In this document: piece after piece, positions 12,999 through 23,707 of the stretch
How positions within the stretch are numbered: position 1 is the first letter of the stretch
How the letters are laid out: every line of letters begins with the position of its first letter
DNA from: Mikania micrantha
Taxonomy: Eukaryota; Streptophyta; Magnoliopsida; Asterales; Asteraceae
Length of the DNA stretch: 64,000 nucleotides
Direction: 5' to 3'
Assembly (NCBI GenBank): GCA_009363875.1
Contig: CM018687.1
Coordinates: 22,513,764-22,577,763, forward strand
The notes under the pieces: generated by a model
The model's input: only the letters and a program-made list of their open reading frames with translations
Database searches by the model: none
Told to the model about the DNA's origin: nothing
Program-made: the position numbers and the translations under genes

Positions 12999-14644
12999 TG
13001 ATGTCAAAGGAGCTTAGCTAATAAACTAACTAAAAACCTACTCTAAAATAGACACAAATTAATAAATCTAGACTCTCTAAAACCTAAGCTACCGACAGGC
13101 AAGTGTACCTATCGTATGTAGTAGAGCAAAGCAAGTCCGGATATCGAACCCACAGACTTCTACAGAATGTAATAACTAGACTCTATTACTTATCTATACA
13201 AAATTTGCACTTAAATAAAATAATATTAAGGAAGGGGGTTTGCTAAATAAAGACTAATGAAAAGACACCAAACTGAAACGAAGATCAGACGAGAAAAGAA
13301 CACTACCTAGGCATAAATCATACACACGGTTAACAAAAGATCTATCGGTAATGGAAATGATGTGATACCGGGATCTTAAATTACTAAACTCAAAGGAAAC
13401 CTAGAGCACCCTCGACCCTTCTCAAGGATTGTCAACTAAGAGTCCTAAAAGCCGTTAAACCACTGGTTGAATGAATTTCCCTCACAGGTCATCCAGTTAT
13501 ACTCAAAATGTATCCTCTAGACAATCTACCTCACAGTGTGAAAGTCTCAAACACCTAAGTGTAAGGGATAACAGGGTTTTTCCTATTGGATTCGGTAAAC
13601 ACGGATGAAAAACACACTAGATAGATCTTCTCACAAAGTCTCTAAACTAGCAATTCCAACACCCTAGACAAACCAACAATCTCTCACCTCACGGCTATCA
13701 AGATTGGTTGCACATCTAATATATCTATATCAAGATAATCACTCCTATGGTAAACTCGTACGTAGTAAACCATCTATTAATAAAAAACACACAGTAATTG
13801 ATCTAGCATGCACCTATTACATGAAAGACATTCAACAAGGCACACGTGGAATAAATCACCAATCCATAAACAATCATAGAAATACATAAAACATCCAATA
13901 ATTCAAACCAAGTTTGTTACATCATGAGTTCATCACATAAACATAATTCAAAACCGATAAAAACCAATGTTAAACATGTGCAATCATCAAAGCCTAGGTA
14001 GCTCTAAAAGATTAGCCAAGAAACATCATACGAATACAATCCATAATCTGCTTAAAGTGAACGAGAAACATAGAAATCAAAGAAAACAAAGAAACAAAGA
14101 AAACCGAATGAAGAACACCCGAATTCCTTGATCCTAGCCTTCAATCTTCAATCCAATGCTTTCCCAACCTTTGATTCACCTTAGAATGGCCTTTCCTCGT
14201 CCTCCTAGTCGCCTCCAGCCGTTCAAAAAACGTATTCTTTCTTCTCTTTTTCAACTTTTAGGTTTAAAACTGAAATTCTGCGATTTTGACTCTGTGGCGT
14301 AGCACGACAGATACCTCTAAATCTGTCGCGTAGCCCGAGAGATATCAGAGGGTATTTTAGTCTTTCCCACCTCTAGCGTAGCACGACAGGGTTTTCTAGG
14401 GTTGTCGCGTAGCGCGACAGGTTTCAGATTTCAGTTTTTGGCCTTCTTTGATTCCAGGTCCGTTCTCGCCCAACTGGGAGCTCGTTTCTTTGTACTTTAG
14501 CACCAAATAAACATGTTTATTACCTAAAAGCATCAAATTACAGAAATGTGAAGCACCAGCTTAAATCGACTCTAAAACTGAATAAAACGGTACTGAATCT
14601 TAACAAAAACAAATGGAAAAATAGATGTGTTTTACAACACATCA
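12999..14644 (-). mobile_element. 5' LTR of the Athila-like element (1646 bp, complete)
   Basis: Plus-strand ends are TGATGTCAAAGG and ACAACACATCA, giving TG...CA termini. TSD TACAT follows. Four CGCG motifs lie at about 14292-14425. By eye it differs from the two palindrome arms clearly more often than those arms differ from each other. Confidence 0.85.
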
Positions 14645-14649
14645 TACAT

Positions 14650-16892
14650 TCCTAAGAGTATTAAGTCTCCGATCGAACTATTAATTCTTTATATTATCCT
14701 CTAGTTTTGCTATTTATCTATGTAACTATGCATTTTAGTTTGCCACAAATTATGTTTATGTGGATTATTAAAAGACGTGAGAACAGTTCATTCTTCTTAA
14801 TTAGTCATCATAGTGTGCAGTTTTTTAAAAGTGTACAGTTTATGTATGTATGTACACGTTTAGTTTCATCTATGTATAATGTTTGAACTGTTTAAATTCA
14901 TTATGAATCATCAAATAGTGTTTGAACCATGTTGAATAAGGTATTTATTTAGCAGTGGGGAAATGCATTTGCCTTGCATTCTTGCAACATGAGTAAGAGG
15001 GGTCTTACCTACAATAATATAAATATTTCAATGTTGTAAAAGTATCAATATTGTGTCAAAATTTGGAAACAGAAAACCATTTACCATCCTAAACATTAGT
15101 ATTTTACATCATGATCCAATAAGCTCATATTGAAATTATTTACATCATGATCTAAAAGCTCATATTGAAATTATCATTCAAATCCCATAATCATACCTAA
15201 TTATGCGCACTGAAAAAAATTGAAAAATGCCTTGCAAGTGTAAAATTCAAAAGAAAAAAATGAAAACAAATTGTAAGATAAATTTGATAAATTGATATCC
15301 TGAAGCAAGGGGTCCTCATGGAAATATGAATTGCTGATACCACTTTCTTTGTACTATCTAATGTATAGTACATCATACAAATATGAATTGCAGAGAAGAA
15401 GTACTACTATCTGAGTTTATTATGAACCCTCAAATAGTGTTAAAATCCTCAACACTTATAAAATGTTAAAGCAAACACATAACTAACAATCAAAAATAAA
15501 TTCTAACATTACGTATTCGGAATATGCATTTAGACATCTGCATACATAACATTATAATAATGTATCATCATATAAAACACATTTCGCCATTGGAATTTAG
15601 AGGCCATATGCATCAAACAACAAAATGAAAATCTAAATGCTTGATCATCATAGTTAGTACCTAGAATTAGTTTTTAACCAAAGCAATTTCAAAAAGTCAA
15701 TTACATAGCATCATCATATGTTCAGATTCTTTTTCAGAATATGAAAATAAATGACCTCAATGGAGAAATAAAAGTCATTCAGTAGCCTGAATCATTTTCA
15801 AGCTTTAAGATAAGAAAACAAACATGATGTATGCAGTTTTGTGTATGCATACAATTCATTAGATAACATACAGTCTGCTCGAAGTTGGAGCCTAGAAAAA
15901 CAAGAATTCAATTTAGAAACTGGTCAAAATTGTAACAATATATAAGTTGATGAATATATAAGTTGACCAATATAATACCCTTTTCCCCTTTTTTTAACTT
16001 CCATGACCAATGTATGCAATAAAACAATTTCACGATGCGTAATTTTGTTTTCAATTTCTAATATTTTGTCAAATTCCTTAAACTATATGAAACCGTAATA
16101 TCACCCTATAACATTTAACAAACAAAAGAGACCACCCTTACGAGTTATTGTGTATAGCAAAACAGGCCCCCATACCATCCGAGTATACAAACAGACGAAC
16201 GATTCTTGTTAGAAGTATAAGTTAAAATTCAACAAAATCTCCTGAATATTGGAATAATTTGCAAATTCAACTTAGAAATCTTAAATGTCCCTTTTTGGCC
16301 AAAAGGGTGAGGACTTTTTATCCTTCCTATCACAATTAGAAAGCCTTAATGCTAATGGCACAAGCCCAAAACCACAACCACAAAACTTTTGATCTAACTT
16401 ATTGACAGTTTTGTTATCACCTGCCACAGTTTAATGGATTTTGGCACTTTAATGGATTTTGGCATCCATTTTAGATAAATTCACAAAATATCATGCTAGA
16501 AATACTTAGATAAATTCACATAGAAATGCTTAGAAAAATTCACAAAGTATCATGCTTGACACTTTAATGGATTTTGGCATCCATTTTAAGGCAACAAAAG
16601 CCTTTCTTAGTCAAAAACCATGGAAAAACTTGCAAAATAATGAATTAACAGATATTATTAATAGGGCAAACTTGACAAAACAAAAAACCAATATAACTCC
16701 TGGTTAATAGTTTATTAATTTTAGCAGCTAAACTATATTTTTTACTGATTATTGTCATATCATCAATTAATTGACAAAGTCAGCATAGCGAGATATTTTG
16801 CTAAAATTGGTAAAAGAATTTTTGATATGATTTATTTTTTGCACCTAATTTATTAATGGTTGATATATTTACAAAGAATACAAAGTGGGCTG
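14650..16892. other. AT-rich intergenic DNA
   Basis: No gene or complete transposon recognised. It continues, in the pre-insertion state, from 5650-5711. Small local repeats are a 34-bp unit twice near 15105-15172 (TTTACATCATGATC...CATATTGAAATTA) and a block with TTTAATGGATTTTGGCA repeated near 16430-16590. Confidence 0.5.
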
Positions 16893-17879
16893 TGTCACAC
16901 CCCGAGCCGGCGGGGTTGGATCGAAGTCCCCGTCGGGCGGAAGGTTCTCGAGGCGCGATATCGTGAGTGATAATCATGATGATCAGATTGTTTACATAGC
17001 ATCAATGTTAAGAATAACTAAAGCACATTAAGCATCAAACTAAGATTACAAAGTTAAATTACATTTGATAATGTTCAGTAATTTAACCATATAATCCTAT
17101 CATTAGCATCAAGTGTTTTCTATCTTGCATCGAGACAAGATATCAAAATAGCTTTATAGCGATCCTCAAAATCTGTGCTTTTCAAAATATACTAGATCCT
17201 CTAACTGGGCATCCTAGTATGCATCTCTTAGCCTTAGCTTAATCATGTACGTCACCTGAGAAAGCATGTAAGAAAACAAAGTCAACACAATGGTTGGTGA
17301 GTTCATGTAGTTTTAGTATTTGTAAAATAGCTTTTGCAAACCTCTTTGGTAAAACCTTAACTTCATTAACACCACTGTATTATCCAACTCAGTATGCTTA
17401 TATATAGGGCATACCCCTGAGTCGAGCCTACGACCCGCCCAGACGCCATCCCACCACATACTAAGTTGCATAGTACATTGCTATTAATGATAATTAAGCA
17501 TTTTACCTACCATTCGATTCATTCTTCATCATAGCTTTAGTTTACTATTTCAAAGTTTACAAGTCTATAGCATTTGTATGTATTAGCTTCAATATTAGTT
17601 TAACAAACATCGTGTATAAAAGTTTATGATATTGACCCAAAAGCATTCATGCATCCCCTCGGTAACAACCTTAATCTCATTAACACCACTGTATTATCCA
17701 ACTCAGTATGCTTATATATAGGGCATACCCCTGAGTCGAGCCTACGACCCGCCCAGACGCCGTCCCACCACATACTAAGTCGCATAGGACATTGCTATTA
17801 ATGATAATTAAGCGTCTTACCTACCCTCCATTTCATTTATAGCTTTAGCATTATGTTTTAGTTTATAGCATGAGTGAAC

Positions 17880-18410
17880 ATTGAGGAATCATTGTATGGC
17901 GAGCACTGAGAGACCATCCATCTACTCCTCAAGTCCCAACTATGAAGGTCGCCCTCTGGCAAGCACTGAGAGGCCAACGGTCTGTTCCTTCAAGTCCCGA
18001 CTAGGAAGAACACCTGAAGGCAAGCACTGAGAGACCAACTATTGTTCTTCCATAGCCAATAGTTTTAGCATTCAAATAGTTTCACAACCGGTAAGGCAAG
18101 CACTGAGAGACCAAACCGTTGTTTTAGCATGGCAAGCATATAAGCATACAAAGTTTATTGCATGAGTGAACATTGAGGAATCACTGTATGGCAAGCACTG
18201 AGAGGCCATCAGTCTACTCCTCAAGTCCCGACTATGAAGGTCACCCTCTGGCAAGCACTGAGAGGCCATAATAGGTGCCTTCTAGTCCCGAACGAGAAGA
18301 ACACCTAAAGGCAAGCACTGAGAGACCAACTATTGTTCTTCAAGTCCTGACTAGGAAGAACACCTGAAGGCAAGCACTGAGAGACCAACTATTGTTCTTC
18401 CATAGTTAAT
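17880..18410. repeat. Array of eight GGCAAGCACTGAGAG motifs in the LTR
   Basis: The word GGC[AG]AGCACTGAGAG[AG]CCA occurs at about 17899, 17956, 18018, 18092, 18189, 18249, 18309 and 18369, spaced roughly 57-97 bp. Between them AAGTCC[CT][GA]AC recurs. The segment from about 17870 is duplicated in tandem from about 18158. The 5' LTR lacks the array. Confidence 0.8.
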
Positions 18411-18419
18411 AGTTTTAGC

Positions 18420-18960
18420 ATTCAAGTTTACAGCATTCTGAGCACTTAAAGCATTTCGAGCATTCAAGCTTAGTAAGCATATAGTATCAGCATGTAGCGT
18501 TAGCACTTAGCATTAGCATGTAGCATTAGTGTTTAGCATTAGCATGTAGCATTAGTGTTTAGCATAAGCATGTAGCATTGTAGCATTTGTGTTAAGCATT
18601 AGCATGTAGCATTTGTATTTGGCATTAGCATGTAGCATTTGTGTTTAGTATTAGCATGTAGCATTTGTGTTTAGCATTAGCATGTAGCATTTGTGTTTAG
18701 CATTAGCATGTAGCATTTGTGTTTAGTATTAGTATTAGCATGTAGCATTTGTGTTTAGTATTAGCATGTAGCATTAGTGTTTAGTATTAGCATTTAGTGT
18801 TAGCATTTAGCATTAGCATTTAGTGTAAGCATTTGGCATTAGCATTTAGTGTAAGCATTTAGCATTAGCATTTAGTGTAAGCGTTTGGCATTAGCATTTA
18901 GTGTAAGCATTTAGCATTAGCCTTTAGTGTAAGCATTTAGCATTAAGCGTATGGTTTAAA
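18420..18960. repeat. Minisatellite of TTAGCATTAGCATGTAGCAT units
   Basis: About 540 bp made of roughly 24-26 bp variants. The first part uses GCATGTAGCATTTGTGTTTA, the second uses TTAGTGTAAGCATTT. It lies in the transcribed part of the LTR and has no coding sense. Confidence 0.85.
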
Positions 18961-19639
18961 CATAGAGTTTACAGCATAAGCATCAAAAATAAGTGTAAAA
19001 GCATTTTATAAATCATTTGTTTAAAATGCATAACATGCTTCTCAGTCCCGAAGTAAAATCAAAATAATTTGAAAAGGGACAAATGAACTCACCTTGTTGT
19101 TGTAGTTGACTTAGCCTAAAACAAGAATGCACGCGCTCTTCGTTGTAATTGATATTGTTTTCACGATCCTGTATTAATTTCACGTTGTTCTTAACTTGTA
19201 AGTATAAGTTTGTAAGGATTTGTGTGTGTGGGTATATGTGTTAGCCATGAGCTTTGGCTAACACTCGTAAGTCTCGGTCTTGGTCATCATTCGGTCCCGG
19301 CCCTGTTGTTATGGGTCACTATTACCCCATGTCTTTATGTGTTCATTGTTTGTGTTGATAGCATTTCTATAAACTAGCCCAAGCCCTAAGTATAGCTTAG
19401 GCCAATAATTTATAATTCCCATGTGACTTCCTTGTTTGTCTTGAAACATCGTTTCTTGATTAAAGCATGGTTATGTCACTACGTTTTATATATTAATAAG
19501 GTTTTAAGCTTTGTTAGATCCGTTAACCTATTCATCCATCACCCTTGCATTATTAGTTGCATATTACAAATTCCCATACAAGACTCCCATACAGTTTATT
19601 TGTGAACTGCTTTGTTACATTTTAATTATTTAGTCGAAT

Positions 19640-20010
19640 GTTTCACATGGGCCAATCCAAGCCAAATGGGCCGAAACAGGCCATGGGCCAACTGATGAGC
19701 TAAAAGGGTCTTCTGGGCCAACACATGTTGTTGGGCCAAGGGGGTTGCCAATCTACATCGGTACTATTGGGCCTGTTGAATGCTATTGAATTGGGCCAAA
19801 AGTGGTGGTGTGGGCCAATCGTCCTGGGCTTTGGGCCGCAACAGCTTATGGGCCACTATTGGGCCTAACCAAGTGGGCCGACTAACGATCTGGGCCAACT
19901 GAATATTTCTGGGCCGAATCACATCACAAAGTCTGCATGTTCCTTGGGCCACACAGTCTTCCGGGCCGGCCAGAGGTTATTAGGCCGAAATAGTGCTGAT
20001 GGGCCTAATA
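19640..20010. repeat. TGGGCC-rich cluster (site II-like words) in the LTR
   Basis: TGGGCC occurs about sixteen times in some 370 bp, followed (20010-20400) by many CCGAATG and TTCGGCC words. GGCCCA/TGGGCC is the core of plant site II elements recognised by TCP factors. Function here is not shown. Confidence 0.7.
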
Positions 20011-20750
20011 GTGTTATCCAGATGGAGTGACCAAGCCCACCGAATGAGGATTATTGATTGGCCGAAGATGGTTGTGGTTCGGCTGACTGGTGGTGGTCGA
20101 ATGGTTGTTGCCTAACTACTGGTGACCGAAAGAGTGGGTATGGCCGAATGAGGCATGGTGATTCGGCCGGATCTGTGAAGTTCGAATGATTTAAGTCTGG
20201 CGACTGGGCATCGTGGTTCGGGCGTATGGGTGGTCAAATGGGTGAGAGGTGGCCGAGAGAATGGAGGTGAGCAAATAAGCAACAACCGGCGAATGGAACC
20301 ATTCGGCCAAAGGCCTATCGGCATAAGGCCAGTCAGCCATCTGTAGGTCAGCCGCCACTGTGTGGCTCCATTCGAGTTACTAGCCCAAGAACCATGGTGA
20401 TTTTCAAGTGTCATATGTGTTAGAATTGGTTTTCGGGGTGGTTTGTTCCAATGGAATAGTTTTAAAACCGATGAGGGTTCAAGATAGACTAAGGGTTTAG
20501 AAAACCCTAATTTTCGACATGTTTGCAGCTCAATACCTCGAATTTCTGGGGATTTCGCTCTAGATCGGTTGTACTTTCATGTAGAGGAGGTCAATACCTT
20601 CGTGACGGCTCAAGAACCACTCGATTTCGTTGAGAAATGAGTGAGTTATGTGGATTTGAAGTTCAAAAATGGTGAGAAGCTTCAAAACCGGATTTAGGGT
20701 TTTTAGAAAGAGATGGAGATGAGAAAATGAGTTGGTTGAACTCATTAAGG

Positions 20751-20760
20751 GTATTTATAC
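20751..20760 (-). promoter_or_regulatory. LTR TATA box
   Basis: GTATAAATAC on the minus strand, in an LTR position conserved at 24697-24706 and (as GTATTTAAAG) near 62746-62755. About 45 bp upstream lies the near-palindrome CGTTACGTTTCCGGAACGTA (20805-20827). Confidence 0.55.
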
Positions 20761-21538
20761 CCCGAGTGAGTTCGGGTTCGTTTTTGTAGCTCGGTTCGCG
20801 TTTTCGTTACGTTTCCGGAACGTAACGCGCGTATTTTACGCTTTTTAAATAAAAAGATTATTTTAGGATGTTTAAAAAATTCAATTATTGTTAGAAATTA
20901 TTTTAAATATCGTTGTATTGATTTATTTATCGAATCTTTATTATTTTAACGCGTTTAGTTAATTTGTTCACGATTTCTTAAATTAATTTTTTTTTGTTTA
21001 ATCTCATTCATGATGAGTTTCAAAATTGTAAAACAAAAAATACTATATTTTCTTAATTTATTATCGTTCGCATCGTTTTCGTTTTCGTTTCGTCAGAAAA
21101 CGTCACTTACGCGCGTTTTCGTACAGAGCGCTAACTGTACGAACACGATCGTACGTTCCACTTTCTGATTTTGTTCTCTACTTTCCAGTCATCATTTCAG
21201 ATCGTTAAACTTTCAGATCTATTCATAAAGATCGTCACCTGTACGAATAATTCATCGGTTTAGCATTCTGTAACAGCAACTGTTATAGCTTTGTTCTGAT
21301 TATCCTCGCATACGTTTAGACATACTAGCATCAAGTCAAGCGTTCGTGTACCTGTTCAGTGTTGTCTGATGTGTTTCTGATTGTTAAACCACGAGGTTTA
21401 AATCAGATTTCAGAACAACTGCGTAATAGCTTCGTGTCAAGTATTATGTGTCAATAGCATATAAGTGTTTCACATAGTTTGTGCCGGAGTTACTGTTCAG
21501 TTCACTGTTCCGGTAATGGTTCCGGCACAGATGTTACA

Positions 21539-21552
21539 GTCTCCCCTTGTTA
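21539..21552 (-). other. Polypurine tract of the Gypsy element
   Basis: Minus-strand AACAAGGGGAGAC abuts the LTR start TGTAACATC. Confidence 0.7.
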
Positions 21553-22667
21553 AATAAATTTCGTCCCGAAATTTAAAAGTTATTATCGGGCACACTTTCT
21601 TTGTAACAAGTGGAAAAAGAACTTTGTTTGGTGTGATGTCCCTACGCTCCCCAAATGAACTCTGGGTCACGTTTGGAATTTCCACTGAGTCTTACTAGTT
21701 GGCATACGGTTTCGTTCAATGTTTGACTTCACGATTCCTTGATTCCTATTGATTTGTCAATGAAATGTATGTTTTGGCTTTTCACATCACCTCGATCGAT
21801 TTGATCAAGAGTAAACCAGCCACTCATTTCTTGTGATCTATAGTCACATCCTGCTTAGTTCCACGTCATTTATACCATCTGGTCCCATGTATAATGAGTC
21901 TTTTATGTTGACTTATTCGTCATGAGTCAGATGTATCATGTTTTCGTCTCCTGGTGTCATTGCCTTGAGTATAATTTGTCAAGTATTGCCTCAGAGTTTT
22001 GCTCATTTTATTGCTTTGTGAAATCTTTGCATCATTTTAACACCTTATTGTTCAAAACTAATTGATGCTATGAGCATCAATTGTTACACAATCTTAGTGT
22101 TAGCTATGATTTCCTACGTGTGTTATGGGCATTAACCAAGGATTCTTTCATTGTTTCTATCGCAATAAAAGAATTCCTAAGTTCCTTGAATTTATTTATG
22201 TGATTATACTAATAGGAACAAGTTAAGTTTTCTTGTACATACTAGTATCAAAATGAAACAAGAACTTATGGTTCAAAGCATATCTCATACCAGTACCCAT
22301 CTTTGGCATATCTTTGTCTCGTATTCGCAACTGATTCTCCCGGTCTACTTATTTAAGTTAACCATGATTTCAGCATAGTCTTAACATTCATCCTTTCCCT
22401 AACATCCTAGAACTGAAGTTCTCCAAATTAGGTAACTCAGGTTATATGAGGTCTAGGTGAAAAGTGACAGCTTACATGTTAGTTTTAGCATTTTGACTTT
22501 CTACTGCTTTTGGTGCTCTAATTTGATAGGGTCCACTTTCTAGTTACAGTAGTTAAACTATAATCAAGAATTACCCTATCTTTTACTTAATCGTTTGATG
22601 TTTATTTGACCTAAGATTTCTTAGGTTACTATTCTGATTATCTTAGCGGCACCGAGTTTGCTTACAG
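21553..22667 (-). pseudogene. Degenerate Gypsy polyprotein C-terminus and spacer
   Basis: Minus-strand translation near 21690-21645 gives NSKRDPEFIWGA followed by a stop. This aligns with NSKRGPEFTWE in the intact chromodomain-like end at 63590-64000. Nothing else of pol could be recognised between here and gag, so this is an eroded end with the rest deleted. Confidence 0.5.
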
Positions 22668-23536
22668 TTACCTTAGATTTATTGTTTCTAAGACCACAAC
22701 AGAATATGCATCTCTAATTAGCATACCAATAAATGTTTTAACGTAACATGATGAAATTTGCATACCTGTGGGGTCAGACCACTCCAAACTTGTATTAAAA
22801 GTTGGTAAAGCATCCATTTCCTCAGAATGTACAGGATTTGCTAAAGATACCCTGACGGGGCAATCTCGTGCAATGTGTTCGGACAGTCCGCACACATAGC
22901 AATCCTTGTTGTGTCGAGGAAGGGGATATGTAGTGTTTCCAGGGTTCTGGTTATAAGTCGAGGGATTATTACAATCACGATTCCAGTGTCCCTTCTTTCC
23001 ACAATTTAGACAATGTTTGCATAGTTTGTTCTTAGCATGATGAAGATTGCACGTGGCACATAGAGGGAATTTGTCAGCCTTCTGTTTGCACTTTAATTCC
23101 ATCAAAGATATGCATTGATGATTCCAATGGTTCGTCTCACCACAATGGGTGCATTGCTTGCATGGGATCTCAGCACGATGATGATAGTGACAGTTAGCGC
23201 AAAGGGGAGCTTTTCCAGCATAACGCTTACGACCCTCTGATTCAGGAGCAACGGCCATTTTCGAAGGGGAATGGCCTCAATGTAGATTTCAGGGTCTCTT
23301 GATTTCTTAGGACGACACCGTTTTCGCTTCTTGCTTGTCTCTCCTTGTCCAACTCCTTTAGTTCCCGTAACTGTCTTCGGATAACATCGAGTGTTCTCGT
23401 CACCGTTCATGACTTGAGTGATGATTCCAGGGAGAATCGTTATTAACTGTCCAGTGATCAAAGTTGCGAGTGCATCAACCGCTGGGTCCTCCTCTTGTGG
23501 TGGAGGAGGTGGTGGTGGTTGTCTTCTTGGTGACAT
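22668..23536 (-). pseudogene. Gypsy gag remnant with duplicated Cys/His-rich module
   Basis: The N-terminus MSPRRQPPPPPPP starts at 23536. The first frame runs to about 23270, and a single frameshift near 23260 moves the reading to the frame 23258-22668. The second part is unusually rich in metal-ligand residues: two similar modules, LCANCHYHH with CKQCTHCGETNHWNHQC and LCATCNLHH with CKHCLNCGKKGHWNRDC, then a classical CX2CX4HX4C knuckle (CYVCGLSEHIARDC). Most of the central capsid region of a normal Gypsy Gag is missing between the proline-rich start and the cysteine region. Binding of RNA by the knuckles is family knowledge. This copy cannot make an intact Gag. Confidence 0.75.
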
Positions 23537-23691
23537 TCTGCCTCTTCCCGAAAGAACATCGGTTAGCATAAAGACTGAATGTAAAATACACAATGCAAGC
23601 TTAAATCCTATGTTCTCTATATGAGGGTCCCTAAGTTATAGTCTAGGTCAAACCGTTTTAAGTAAATAACCTATTATTCTCTATAACCTTG

Positions 23692-23706
23692 AGCTCTGAT
23701 ACCAAT
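23692..23706 (-). other. Primer binding site, initiator tRNA-Met type
   Basis: The plus strand GAGCTCTGATACCAA lies a couple of bases from the LTR end at 23708. Its complement TTGGTATCAGAGC is the standard tRNA-iMet primer site. Confidence 0.8.
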
Positions 23707-23707
23707 T

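Larger units (their letters stand above)
5712..14644 (-). mobile_element. Athila-like Gypsy element, internally deleted, with palindromic left end
   Basis: Both outer ends are the same LTR start (TGATGTGTTG reading inward from each side), flanked by identical 5-bp duplications TACAT at 5707-5711 and 14645-14649. From right to left on the minus strand it holds a full LTR (12999-14644), a tRNA-Asp-type primer site, broken gag-protease (12837-10319), non-coding DNA, a polypurine tract, the U3 side of a second LTR (8422-7050), and a fold-back copy of that LTR (7049-5712). No reverse transcriptase, RNase H or integrase is present, so it needed helper proteins or was deleted before or after insertion. 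Confidence 0.85.
16893..21538 (-). mobile_element. 3' LTR of the Gypsy element (4646 bp)
   Basis: Plus-strand ends are TGTCACACCCCGAGCC and GATGTTACA. A polypurine tract follows at 21539. A TATA-like GTATAAATAC (minus) lies at 20760-20751, putting only about 0.8 kb of U3 upstream and about 3.8 kb in the transcribed R/U5 part. Two direct copies of a block of about 170 bp (from 17355 and from 17666) contain the word ATATATAGGGCATACCCC. Further downstream come two tandem-repeat arrays and a TGGGCC-rich stretch. Confidence 0.85.

Noticed and set aside
17880..18410. Regularly spaced repeats resembling a CRISPR array
   Set aside because: Repeat units are imperfect, spacers are themselves partly duplicated, and the array sits in an LTR of a plant retrotransposon.
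20495..20510. AAACCCTAA near the LTR leader as telomeric repeat
   Set aside because: Only a single unit is present. It is at most a telobox-like word shared with 62486-62494, not an interstitial telomere.
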